Shown here one piece after another: positions 21,812-32,062 of a DNA stretch of 64,000 bases. Location: positions 24,129,425 through 24,193,424 of the forward strand of contig CM075771.1 of the NCBI GenBank assembly GCA_037974665.1, given 5' to 3'. The number at the start of each line of letters is the position of its first letter. Positions within the stretch are counted from its first letter, which is position 1. Origin of the DNA: Ehretia macrophylla. Lineage: Eukaryota > Streptophyta > Magnoliopsida > Boraginales > Ehretiaceae. The translations under genes and the position numbers were made by a program. The notes below the pieces were generated by a model. It was not told where the DNA came from and did no database searches. It worked only from the letters and a program-made list of their open reading frames with translations.

Positions 21812-22223
21812 CCTTTTCGTTTTGTTTTTTTGCCTCGTTCAGACTTATCAAAATGATTTGTCCATCACATTTCTATTACCGAGTACCACGGCATCTTGGC
21901 CAAGACAACTTCGCTTCGCGTAGAGGCTAAGCCCGCAAACCGAGAGCGTGGGGCCTGTGACTAGGTCTCCGTCGTTCTAGTGTCCATAACTTTTGATTTG
22001 TAATGAGTTATGTGGCGCACAGCATACCCTTGGAAAGTTCTCTGAGAGCTCTACGACGGGGCATCAAGCCTGCTCGGCTGCGCTTGTTTTTTAGGCCCAA
22101 AATTGAACATTTTCATCAATTTCGGGCCACTTTTCTTCTTTTTGCGCTGTTACTTAATCCCAAATCGTTCGTCGGGAGCCGCGAAAAGGATGACACATAA
22201 GGGCTTTGCGCCCTCAACATGAC

Positions 22224-22342
22224 GGTTGCGATCATACCATCAGTAATGCACCAGATTCCATCAGAACTACGAAGTTAAGCGTGCTTGGGCGAGAGTAGTA
22301 CTAGGACGGGTGACCCCCTGAAAAGTCCTCGTGTTGCACCCC
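22224..22342 (+). rRNA. 5S rRNA gene copy 31 (class A)
   Basis: Box A is intact. Changes are GGTTGCGATC, CAGATTCCATC, AACTACGAAG, GGACGGGTGACC in box C and CTGAAAAG. Confidence 0.81.
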
Positions 22343-22755
22343 CTTTTTCGTTTTGTTATTTTGCCCCGTTCATGCTTGCCAAAATGCTTTATCAGTCACA
22401 TTTCTATTATCGGGTCCCACGACATCTTGGCCAAGACAACTTCGCTTCGCGTAGAAGGTAGGCCTGCAATCCGAGGCGCGGGGCCTAAGAAAAGGTCTCC
22501 ACCGTTCTGGTGCCCATAACTTTTGATCCGTAAGGAGTTATGCGGCACACAACATACCGTTGGAAAGCTCTCATTGAGTTCTACGACAGGGGTAGCAAGC
22601 CCACTCAGCTGCGCCTGTTTTCGGAGCCCAACAATCGAACGTCTTCATTATTTTTAGGCCATATTTATTCTTTTTGCACTATTTCTTCATCCCGGATCAT
22701 TCGTCGGGAGCCGCGAAAAGGATGACAGATAAGGGCTTTACGCCCTCAACATGAC

Positions 22756-22874
22756 GGGTGCGATCATACCATCAGTAATGCTTCGAATCCCATTAGAACT
22801 CAAAAGTTAAGCGTGCTTGGGCGAGAGTAGTACTAGGATGGGTGACCCCCTAGGAAGTCCTCGTGTTGGACCCC
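22756..22874 (+). rRNA. 5S rRNA gene copy 32 (class A)
   Basis: The 5' end, box A and box C are intact. Changes are ATGCTTCGAATCC, CATTAGAACTCAAAAG, CCTAGG and GTTGGACCCC. Confidence 0.82.
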
Positions 22875-23286
22875 CCTTTTTGTTTTATTTTTTTGCCCCG
22901 TTCAGGCTTGCCAAAATGCTTTATTAGTCACATTTTTATTATCAAGTCCCATGGCATCTTGGGCAAGACAACTTCACTTCGCATAGAGGCTAGGCCAACA
23001 AGCCGAGGGCGTGGGGCCTGTGAACAGGTCTCCGTCACTCTGGTGCACATAACTATTGATCCACAAGGAGTTATGCAGCTCACAGCATACCGTTGGAAAG
23101 CACTTCGAGAGCTCTACGGTGGGGGCAGTAAGCCAGCTCGATTGCTCTTGTTTTCTGAGCCCAAATTCGAATGATTTCATCAATTTTGAGCCATGTTCTT
23201 CTTTTTGCGCTGTTTCTTTGTCCTGAATCGTTCGTTGGGAGCCGCAAAAATGTCAACACATAAGGGCTTTGCGCCCTCAACATGAC

Positions 23287-23405
23287 GAGTGCGATCATAC
23301 CATCAGAAATGCACCGGATCATATCAAAACTCCAAAGTTAAGCATGCTTGGGCGAGAGTAGTACTAGGATGGGTGACCCCTTAGGAAGTCCTCGTGTTGC
23401 ACCCT
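23287..23405 (+). rRNA. 5S rRNA gene copy 33 (class A)
   Basis: Head CCATCAGAAATG, middle ATATCAAAACTCC, box A GTTAAGCATGC. Box C is intact and followed by CTTAGG. The 5' end is GAGTGCGATC. Third class A copy of a run (31-33). Confidence 0.81.
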
Positions 23406-23620
23406 CATTTTCGTTTTGTTTTTTTGTCCCGTTCAGGCTTCCCAAGATGCTTTATCTGTCACATTTTTATTATCGAGTTCCACAGCATCTTGCGCAAGAC
23501 AACTTTGCTTCGTGTAGAGGTTGGGCCCGCAAACCGAGGGTGTGGGGCCTGTGACCAAGTCTCCGTCACTCTGGTGCCCATAACTTTTGATCCGTAAGGA
23601 GTTATGCGGCGCACAACATA

Positions 23621-23653
23621 CCGTTGGAAAGCTCTCCGAGAGCTCTACAACGG
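23621..23653 (+). repeat. Inverted repeat conserved in the 5S spacer (example unit)
   Basis: AGCTCTC-C-GAGAGCT is a perfect 7-bp inverted repeat with one central base. It is enclosed by CCGTTG and CAACGG, so the 33-bp stretch could form a hairpin with two mismatches. The inner palindrome is recognisable in most units, while the outer arm is often CGACGG. Just upstream (23579-23606), CATAACT...AGTTATG forms a second 7-bp inverted repeat. The function is unknown. Confidence 0.75.
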
Positions 23654-23817
23654 GGGCAACAAGTCTACTCGGTTGCGCCTATTTTCGGAGCCCAAAATCA
23701 AATGTTTTCATCAGTTTTGAACCATATTCTTCTATTTATGCTGTTTCTTCATATTGGATCATTTGTCGGGAGCCGCAAAAAGGGTGACACATAAGGTGTT
23801 AGAGCCCTTAACATGAC

Positions 23818-23936
23818 GGGTGCGATCATACCATCAGAAATGCATCAGATCCCATCTGTACTCTGAAGTTAAGTGTGTTGGGGCGAGAGTAGTACAAGGA
23901 TGCGTGACCCCCTAGGAAGTCCTCGGGTAGCACCCC
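23818..23936 (+). rRNA. 5S rRNA gene copy 34 (class B body with class A head)
   Basis: Head CCATCAG is class A, the rest is class B (CATCTGTACTCTG, GTACAAGG). Box A is damaged (GTTAAGTGTGTTGGGG), box C reads GGATGCGTGACC, and the 3' end is CGGGTAGCACCC. Confidence 0.78.
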
Positions 23937-24345
23937 CCTTTTCATTTTGTTTTCTTGCCCCATTCAGGCTTGCCAAAATGCTTTATCTGTCACATTTCAA
24001 TTATGAAGTCCCACAGCATCTTGGGCAAGACAACTCCGCTTCGCGTAGAGGCTAGGCCAGCAAACCGAGGGCGTGGGGCCTGTGAACAGGTCTCCGTCGC
24101 TCTGGTGCACATAACTATTGATCCGCAAGGAGTTATGCGGCTCACAACATATCGTTGGAAAGCTCTTCGACAGCTCTACGACAGGGGCACTAATCTTGCT
24201 TGGTTGCTCTTGTTTTCGGAGCCCAAAATTGAATGATTTCATTAGTTTCGAGCCACGTTCTTTTTGCGCTGTTTCTTCGTCCCGGATCGTTCGTCGGGAG
24301 CCGCAAAAAGGTAGACACATAAGGGCTTTGCGCCCTCAACATGAC

Positions 24346-24464
24346 GGGTGCGATCATACCATCAGTAATGCACTGGATCCCATAAGAACTCCAAAGTTAA
24401 GCATGCTTGGGCGAGAGTAGTACTAGGATAGGTGACCCTTTGGGAAATCCTCGTGTTGCACCCC
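24346..24464 (+). rRNA. 5S rRNA gene copy 35 (class A)
   Basis: The first 35 bases match the class A consensus apart from CACTGG. Changes are CATAAGAACTCC, GTTAAGCATGC, GGATAGGTGACC and CTTTGGGAAATCC. Confidence 0.82.
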
Positions 24465-24875
24465 CCTTTTCGTTTTGTTTTTTTGCCCATTCAGGCTTCC
24501 CAAGATGTTTTATCTGTCATATTTCTATTATCGAGTTCCACAGCATCTTGGGCAAGACAACTTCGCTTCGCATAGAGGCTAGGCCCGCAAACCGAGGGCG
24601 TGGGGCCTGTGACCAGGTCTCTGTCGCTCTGGTGCCCATAACTTTTGATCCGTAAGGAGTTATGCGGTCCACAACACACCGTTGGAAAGCTCTCCGAGAG
24701 CTCTACGACGGGGGCAACAAGCTTGCTCGACTGTGCCTGTGTTTGGAGCCCAAAATTGAATGTTATCATCAGTTTTGAGCTACATTCTTCTATTTACATT
24801 GTTTCTTCATATTGGATCGTTCGTCGGGAGCCGCAAAAAGGGTGACACATAAGGGATTAGCGCCCTTAACATGAC

Positions 24876-24994
24876 GGGTGCGATCATACCATCAGAAATG
24901 CCTCGGATCCCGTTTGTACTATGAAGTTAAGCATGCTGGGACGAGAGTAGTACAAGGATGGGTGACCCCCTAAGAAGTCCTCGTGTTGCACCCC
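24876..24994 (+). rRNA. 5S rRNA gene copy 36 (class B body with class A head)
   Basis: It shares the CCATCAGAAATG head with copy 34 two units upstream. The flanks of both read GGGTGACACATAAG...CCCTTAAC, so the two units are probably duplicates. The middle is CCGTTTGTACTATG and box A is GTTAAGCATGCTGGGAC. Confidence 0.8.
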
Positions 24995-25406
24995 CCTTTT
25001 CGTTTTGTTTTCTTGCCCCATTCAGGCTTGCCAAAAAGCTTTATCCGTCACATTTTAATTATCGAGTCCCACAACATCTTGGCCATGACAACTTCGCTTT
25101 GCGCAGAGGCTAGGCCCGCAAACATAGGGCGTGGGGCTTGTGACCAGGTCTCCGTCGTTCTGGTGCACATAACTTTTGATCCGTAAGGGGTTATGCAGAG
25201 CACAGAATTTCCTTGGAAAGTTCTCCGAGAGCTCTACGACGGGTGCAGCAAGCGTGCTCGGCTGCGCCTATTTTAGGGCCCAAAATAGAATGTTTTTATT
25301 AGTTTTAGGACACATTTCTTCTTTTTGCGATGTTTCTTCATCCTGGATCGTTCGTCGGGATATGCGAAAAGGACAACACATAAGGGCTTTGCGCCCTCAA
25401 CGTAAC

Positions 25407-25525
25407 GGTTGCTATTATACCATCAGTAATGCACTGGATCCCATTAGAACTCCAAACTTAAGCGTGCTTGGGTGAAAGTAGTACTAGGATGGGTGACCCC
25501 CAAGGAAGTCCTCGTGTTGTACCCC
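25407..25525 (+). rRNA. 5S rRNA gene copy 37 (class A)
   Basis: The 5' end is GGTTGCTATTATACC and the flank has CAACGTAAC in place of CAACATGAC. Box A is CTTAAGCGTGCTTGGG. Box C is intact, then CCCCCAAGGAAG. Confidence 0.8.
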
Positions 25526-25937
25526 CCTTTTCGTTTTGTTTCTTTGCCCCGTTCAGGCTTGCCAAGATGCTTTATCTATCACATTTCTATTATCGAGTTG
25601 CACGGCATCTTGGGCAAGACAACTTCACTTCACGTAGAGGCTAGGACCGCAAACCGAGGGCGTGGGCCTGTGACAAAGTCTCTGTCGCTCTAGTGCCTAT
25701 AACTTTTGATCCGTAAGGTGTTATACAGCGCACAAAATACATTTGGAAAGCTCTCCGAGAGCTCTACAACGGGGGCAGCAAGCCTGCTTGGCTGCGCTTG
25801 TTTTCTAGTTTCAAAATTGAATGTTTTCATCAGTTTTGGGCCACTTTTCTTCTATTTGCGCTATTTCTTCATCCCGAATCGTTCGTTGGGAGCCGCGAAA
25901 AGGACGACACATAAGGGCTTAGCACCCTCAACATGAT

Positions 25938-26055
25938 AGGTCTGATCATACCTAAAGAATTGTACCAGATCCCATCTGTACTCCGAAGTTAAGCGTGCTT
26001 GGGCGAGAGTAGTATAATGATGGGTGACCCCTTGGGAAGTCTCGTGTTGCACCCC
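25938..26055 (+). rRNA. 5S rRNA gene copy 38 (class B)
   Basis: Head CCTAAAGAATTG and 5' end AGGTCTGATC are altered. Box A is intact. GTATAATGATGGG precedes box C. One C is missing in AAGTCTCGTG. Confidence 0.79.
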
Positions 26056-26440
26056 CATTTCAGTTTTGTTTATTTGCCCCGTTCTGGCTTGCCAAAATGC
26101 TTTATCCGTCACATTTCTATTATCGAGTCCAACAACATCTTGGCCAGGACAACTTCGATTTGCGTAGAGGCTAGGCTCGCAAACCGAGGGTGTGGGGCCT
26201 ATGACCTGGTCTCCGTCGTTCTAGTGCCCAGAACTTTTGATCCGTAAGGAGTTATGCGGCGCACAACATACCCTTGGAAAGCTCTCCGAGAGCTGTCCGA
26301 CGGGGGCAGCAAGCCTTCTCTGCTGCGCCTCTTTTCGGATAACAAAATCGAACATTTTAATCAGTTTTGGGCTACTTTCTTTTTTTTGTGCTGTTTCTTT
26401 GTCCAGGATCATTCGCCGGGAGCCGCAAAAAGGACGACAC

Positions 26441-26445
26441 ATAAG
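26441..26445 (+). promoter_or_regulatory. TATA-like upstream element of 5S units (example at copy 39)
   Basis: ATAAG lies at about -27 to -23 from the 5S start, and C is at -1, matching the plant 5S external promoter pattern (AT-rich at about -28, C at -1). Nearly all units carry ACATAAGGGCTT or ACAAATAAGGGCTT here. The following GGGC(TTTGC or TTAGC)GCCC can form a short hairpin between this element and the start. Confidence 0.6.
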
Positions 26446-26467
26446 GGCTTTGCGCCCTCAACATGAC

Positions 26468-26586
26468 GGGTGCGATCATACCATTAGTAATGCACCGGAT
26501 CCCATTAGAACTTCAAAGTTAAGCGTGCTTAGGTGAGAGTAGTACTAGGATGGGTGACCCCTTGGGAAGTCCTCATGTTGCACCCC
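26468..26586 (+). rRNA. 5S rRNA gene copy 39 (class A, well preserved)
   Basis: The 5' end and box C are intact. Changes are CCATTAG, CATTAGAACTTCAAAG, GCTTAGGTGAG and CCTTGGG. Used below as the example for flanking signals. Confidence 0.83.
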
Positions 26587-26587
26587 C

Positions 26588-26607
26588 TTTTTCGTTTTAT
26601 TTTTTTT
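26588..26607 (+). terminator. RNA polymerase III terminator (example at copy 39)
   Basis: Runs of T (TTTTT, TTTT, TTTTTTT) begin one base after the 5S 3' end. Nearly every unit has the form CCCCTTTTCGTTTTGTTTTTTTGCC here. Confidence 0.75.
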
Positions 26608-26997
26608 CCTCGTTGAAGCTTGCCAGGATGCTTTATCCATCACATTTCTATTATCGAGTCCTACTCTATCTTGGGCAAGAGAACTTCGCTTTGCGCAGAG
26701 GCTAGGCCCGCAAACCGTGGGTGTAGGTCCTGTGACCAAGTCTCCGTCGCTCTGGTGCCCATAACTTTTGATCCGTAAAGAGTTATGCAGTGAACAGTAT
26801 ACTGTTGGAAAGCTTTCCGAGAGCTCTACGACGGGGGCAGCAAGGTTGGTCGGTTGCGCTAGTTTTCGTAACCCAAAATAGAATGTTTTCATCAGTTTCG
26901 AACAACTTTCTTTTTTTGTGCTGTTTCTTCGTCTCAGATCGTTCGTCGGGAGCCGCGAAAAGGACGACACATAAGGGCTTAGTGTACTCAACTTGAC

Positions 26998-27116
26998 GGG
27001 TGCGATCATACCAACAAAAATGCACCGGATCCCATTAGAACTCCAAAGTTCAGCGTGCTGGGGTGAGAGTAGTACAAGGATGGGTGACCCCATGGGTAGT
27101 CCTCGTGTTGCAACCC
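26998..27116 (+). rRNA. 5S rRNA gene copy 40 (A/B mosaic)
   Basis: Head CCAACAAAAATG and GTACAAGG are class B, but the middle CATTAGAACTCC is class A. Box A is damaged (GTTCAGCGTGCTGGGG). The 3' end is GCAACCCA. Confidence 0.79.
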
Positions 27117-27529
27117 ACTTTTCATTTGGTTTTTTTGCCCCGTTCAGGTTTGCCAAAATGCTTTATCCGTTATATTTCTATTATCGAGTCCCACAGCATC
27201 TTGGCCAAGACAACTTCGTTTAGCGTAAAGGCTAGGCCCGCAAATCGAGGGCGTAGGGCCTGTCAACAGGTCTCCGTCATTCTGGTGCCCATAACTTTTG
27301 ATCTGTAAGGAGTTATGCGGCGCACAACATACCCTTGGAAACCTCTCCGAGAGCTCTATGACAGGGGCAACAAGCCTGCTTGGCTGCGCCTATTCTCGGT
27401 GCCCAAAATTGAATGTTTTTATCAGTTTTAGGCCAATTTTCTTCTTTTTGCGCTGTTTTTTCATCCCGGATCGTTCGTCGGGAGACGCAAAAAGGACGAC
27501 ACATAAGGTCTTTACGGCCTCAACATGAC

Positions 27530-27648
27530 GGGTGCGATCATACCATCAGTAATGCACAGGATCCCTTCAGAACTCCGAAATTAAGCGTGCTTGGGCGAGA
27601 GTAGTACTAGGATGGGTGACCCTTTAGGAAGTCCTCGTGTTGCACCCC
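27530..27648 (+). rRNA. 5S rRNA gene copy 41 (class A)
   Basis: The 5' end, box C and 3' end are intact. Changes are CACAGGATCCCTTC, GAAATTAAG and CCCTTTAGG. Its flank (TTACGGCC, GGAGACGC) belongs to a spacer subfamily also seen before copies 47 and 61. Confidence 0.83.
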
Positions 27649-28059
27649 TCTTTTCGTTTAGTTTTTTTGCCCCATTCAGGCTTGCCAGGATGCCTTATCC
27701 GTCACATTTCTATTATCGAGTACCACGGCATCTTGGGCAAGACAACTTCGCTTTGCGTAGAGGCTAGGCCCACAAACCAAGGGCGTGGGGCCCGTGACCA
27801 GGCCTTCGTCGCTCTAGTGCCCATAACTTTTGATCCATAAGGAGTTATGCGGTACAGAGTATACCGTTGAAAGCTCTCTGAGAGGTCTACCACGGGTGCA
27901 ACAAGCTTGCTCGGCTGCGCCAATTTTTGAAGCCCAAAATCAAATGTTTTCATCAGTTTCGAGCGACTTTCTTCTTTTTGCACTGTTTCTTAGTCTCAGA
28001 TCGTTCGTCGCGAGCCGTGAAAAGGACAACACATAAGGGCTTAGTGCCCTCAACATGAC

Positions 28060-28178
28060 GGGTGCGATCATACAAACAAAAATGCACTAGATCACATCTA
28101 TACTCCGAAGTTAAGCGTGCTTGGGCATGAGTAGTACAAGGATGGGTGACCCCCTAAGAAGTCCTCGTGTTGCACCCC
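28060..28178 (+). rRNA. 5S rRNA gene copy 42 (class B)
   Basis: Head is CATACAAACAAAAATG and the middle GATCACATCTATACTCC. Boxes A and C are intact. The intermediate element is GCATGAG. CCCCCTAAGAAG follows box C. Confidence 0.81.
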
Positions 28179-28594
28179 CTCTTTTCATCTTGTTTTTTTT
28201 TTCCCGTTCAGGCTTGCCAAGATGCTTTATTCGTCATATTTCTATCATCGAGTCCCACGGCATCTTGGGCAAGACAACTTCGCTTCATGTAGAGGCTAGG
28301 CCAGCAAACCGTGGGCGTGGGGCCTATGATCAAGTCTCCGTCGCTCCGATGCCCATAACTTTTGATCCGTAAGGTGTTATGCGGTGCACAGCATACCGTT
28401 GGAAAGTTCTCCGAGAGCTCTACGACGCGGGCAGCGAGCTTGCTCGACTGCGCCTCTTTTTGAAGCTAAAAAATTGAATGTTTTCATCAGTTTCAGGCCA
28501 CTTTTCTTCTTTTTGCGCTGTTTCTTTATCCCGGATAATTCGTCGGGAGCCGCGAAAAGCACAAAAAATAAGGGCTTTGCGCCCTCAACGCGAC

Positions 28595-28713
28595 GGGTAC
28601 GATCATACCATCTGTAATGCACCGGATCCCATTAGAACTCCGAAGTTAAGCATGCTTGGACAAGTGTAGTACTAGGCTGGGTAAGCCCCTGGGAAGTCCT
28701 CGTGTTGCACCCC
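28595..28713 (+). rRNA. 5S rRNA gene copy 43 (class A)
   Basis: The 5' end is GGGTACGATC. Box A is GTTAAGCATGCTTGGAC with ACAAGTGTAG after it. Box C is damaged (GGCTGGGTAAGCC). Confidence 0.78.
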
Positions 28714-29124
28714 CCTTTTCATTTTGTTTTTTGCCCCGTTCAGGCTTGCCAAGATGCTTTATCCGTCACATTTCTGTTATTGAGTCCCACGACATTTTGG
28801 GTAAGACAATTTCGCTTCGCGTAGAGGCTAGGCCTGCAAACTGAGGGCGTGGGGCTTGTGACCAGGTCTCCGTCGCTCTGGTGCCCATTACTTTTGATCC
28901 GTAAAGAGTTATGCAGCGTAGGGTAGACCATTGGAAAGCTCTCCGAGAGCTCTACGACGGGGCCAGTAAGCTTGCTCGGCTGCACCTGTATTCGAAGTCC
29001 AAAATTGAATGTTTTCATCTGTTTCGAGCCACTTTCTTCTTTTTGCACTGTATCTTCGTCTCGGATCGCTCGTTTGGAGCGGCGGAAAGGACGACACATA
29101 AGGGTTTAGCGCCCTCAACATGAC

Positions 29125-29242
29125 AAGTGTGATCATACCAACAGAAATACATCGAATCCCATCTATACTCCAAAGTTAAGCGTGCTTGGCGAGAGTAGTA
29201 CAAGGATGAGTGACCCCTTGGGAAGTCCTCGTGTTGTACCCC
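29125..29242 (+). rRNA. 5S rRNA gene copy 44 (class B)
   Basis: One G is missing at the end of box A (GTGCTTGGCGAG). The 5' end is AAGTGTGATC and box C reads GGATGAGTGACC. Last copy before the 6.9-kb element, which is inserted 234 bp after its start. Confidence 0.8.
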
Positions 29243-29358
29243 TCTTTTGTTTTGTTTTTTTGCCCCGTTCAGGCTTGCCAAAATGCATTATCCGTCACAT
29301 TTCTATTATCGAGTCTCACGGCATCTTGGCCAAGACAACTTCGCTTCGCGTAGAGGCT

Positions 29359-32049
29359 TGTAACACCCTGATCCCTCTCGAGACCAGAAGTTCTATTAAT
29401 CAATCTAATCGCAACCCAATTCTAAACCCAGGCATAAATTTAGGAAAAAACGGTCGGAGTCTCCCCTGTTTCTAGGCAAACTGCAAACCTGCAATAGCAT
29501 ATAAGTGGACCAGCACCGTGTCCAGCCATTCAAAATTCCTCAAGGCCATCCGAGCCTCGGTTCTCAACAATTAAACACAACAAGTATATATACATTCCAA
29601 GTACCCAAACTATTCTAACTCTTTCCTTTGGACAATACAAACATGCATTGAATCCAGAACTTACTAACCTATACATAAAACTTAAATGACTTTTCTTTAC
29701 ACATTGATTATATACATCTCATGAAAGTAAAATCTTTACATCTTTGACAACTCAAGCCACATAGCACGAAAGGCAACTCTTCAAGCACGATCTATCACAG
29801 AACCATGAACTTTCTAGCTAATATGGTATTTCCTGAAATATGGTGGTGAGGAGTGAGTATACACAACACGTATACTCAGTGAGGGCGGAACAGATATCGA
29901 GGTGGAGAGAAAGAAGATCGTGCAATGTAAATAAGACAATTAAGCAATATAATTGATAAGTAAAGCAATCAATATAAACAACAATACAATAAACAATTAA
30001 TAAAAGCATTAACACAACCATTCAAAGCTATACCACACTTTGAAGGCTATGGTTCACTCATACGAGCAATGTACCATTTCACGAGCAATACATCAATCTC
30101 GAGCTTGATGTTGACAACGATGACAATAAGCGCGCAACCACCTTATAACTTCCACTGGGTGTGCTTCGGATGTACCCCGACACATCTACGACCCAAATCA
30201 CCCAGGGCGGTACCCCTAGCGAGAATGGGAATAGGACACGGAGCTAGAGCAAACCAACCCTGGCAGCCCGAGACTGCCCAGAAAGGCCCATCACTCACGC
30301 GCCTGACACTATGCTATGCAATACGAGATACAAGCAATAAACGAGCGATACCACAAAAGTACAGATTAGTGGCGATATACGTGATATCAAGCATTTACAA
30401 TCAATATTAGCATTCAATTAACTTTTCAAGCATGACTATCATTAACATCAACAAGAACATCAATTAAACAAGTAATTAGCAGTTCAAACAAGAAAAGCTA
30501 CAAATAACACTATTCAATCTCTAACCTCCAAAGGCAATTACGAGCAAACGAGCTACAGGATTGGGAAACCGTCTTCACTACCCTCCTCCAGGCACTACAA
30601 AGAATGTTTCTATGGCACGAAACCTCACTTTCCCAACCGAAGCTCGAAAGTCCACCTACTGCGTTTGAACTACAACTATGTTAACCGGACACTCAATCCA
30701 TGCCACAACAACACCAAAAGTGCTTCCATGCCCTCAATAGCAAAACCCCCAACTCAATTTGAGCACGGTCAACTCTTGGTCAAACGGCCCCTTTACGTTT
30801 CTTTGTCTAATTTCTAATTTTAACAAAGGTCGGTCCATTTTTATTGTACATTTTATCTTTCTAGCATTAATGGCACCTAACCAAATCAAGAAAATGAGAT
30901 TCGAATAAAAAAATTTGAAAATCTAGGGTTTTACTATTCAAAAACACTATTCTTTGTTCTTCCCCAATTTCAATTTGCGTTTCTAGTTGTAAAAATTGCT
31001 AAATAACTAACAAGAAATGCTCTGCGATCCCTAGAGAGACAATTCCAAGTAATTTCAGGCATTATAACGCATTAAATATCAAATCTAAGAAATTGAATCA
31101 AAAATCAAATTCGAATAAAAATGCACAAAAACATGAAAACCCTCACAGAGATTGAAGAGAAAGCCTTGCAAGGATCCGAGCCACGATCCCCAAGCAATTC
31201 CACACAAGATTTTAGCTTAAAAATGCAAAATCAATTTTTTTTTCTTTTCCCTTGAACTTTCGGCCATGTGGGGGACTTGGGGGAATTTAGGGAATTGTTT
31301 TTATGTCAATTTTGGTTATTTTGGCTATTTAAAATGATGATAAAGGCTCAAGGGAAAAATGGTCATTTAGCAAAGTCAAAACTCAAGTTAAAATGGTCAA
31401 ATAAGGCTATTTTGATGACTTTTAATCTATTCCAAGTTAAAGCAATGCAATTTTCATGAAAAACAACTAAAACTTGCTAAATTAAACTTAAAACACTATT
31501 CACTAAGTGCGATAAATATTTCTCTAACTTCCATTTTCGATACATTACGATCGAGCGGTTAATAAACGATTACGATAAGTATGATTAAGAATAATATAAT
31601 ATTTTAATTTTTGAAAAGTAGAATAATTTAAAATTCACTCCGACTCGGAGTTACTTTTCTCATTTAATTGAAAATTGAGTAATTAAATACAAGAAAATAA
31701 AACCGATTATTAAAATAATCAAAATAATCAATATTCATTTAAAAATAAATAATTTAACTATTTTTAGAATATTTTAAAGAATTATGAAATTAATGCTAAG
31801 ATACGAATGAACAAGTTAATATAAACACATAATCAAATGCAATTAAATACTAACATTTAAGATGACACTTAATTAAATACAAGAAAATAAATCTAATTAC
31901 TATAAACAATAAAATATGTAATAATCTTTTAAATTAATCAATATAAAAATTATTCGAATATTGTTAAAAGAAATATCAAAATAGTGCAAAATGAATGATT
32001 TAACTAATTAAACACTTAATTAAATGCATGCCGGTTTTGGGGTATCACA
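29359..32049 (-). repeat. 3' LTR of the non-autonomous element
   Basis: About 2.7 kb, TGTAACACCCTGATCC... to GGGGTATCACA on the + strand (minus strand TGTGATACCCC...GGTGTTACA). The central part (about 29850-30350) closely resembles the solo LTR at 58658-61236, including the CTCACTGAGTATACG stretch on the minus strand. A 113-codon plus-strand frame at 30069-30410 is repeated in the other LTR and is antisense to the element. I do not regard it as a gene. Confidence 0.87.
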
Positions 32050-32062
32050 TCCTTCCCCCCTT
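32050..32062 (-). other. Polypurine tract of the non-autonomous element
   Basis: The minus strand reads AAGGGGGGAAGGA directly before the 3' LTR. This purine run primes plus-strand DNA synthesis. Confidence 0.8.

Larger units (their letters stand above)
12432..29358 (+). repeat. 5S rDNA-like tandem array, segment 2 (copies 13-44)
   Basis: Thirty-two copies lie in one run with starts 528-535 bp apart, apart from a 510-bp step (copy 14 to 15, deletion in gene 14) and a 547-bp step (copy 19 to 20, 5S fragment in the spacer). Spacer blocks are as in segment 1. Open frames of 60-200 codons recur here once per unit on both strands. They are by-products of the repeat and are not annotated as genes. 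Confidence 0.93.

Noticed and set aside
26545-27156. 203-codon minus-strand frame, the longest in the 5S array
   Set aside because: It spans more than one 5S unit including a gene in antisense and is not open in neighbouring units. Chance opening in a repeat.
30069-30410. 113-codon + strand frame found in both LTRs of the element at 29359-36306
   Set aside because: It is antisense to the element and conserved only because the LTRs are copies of each other. No known domain.
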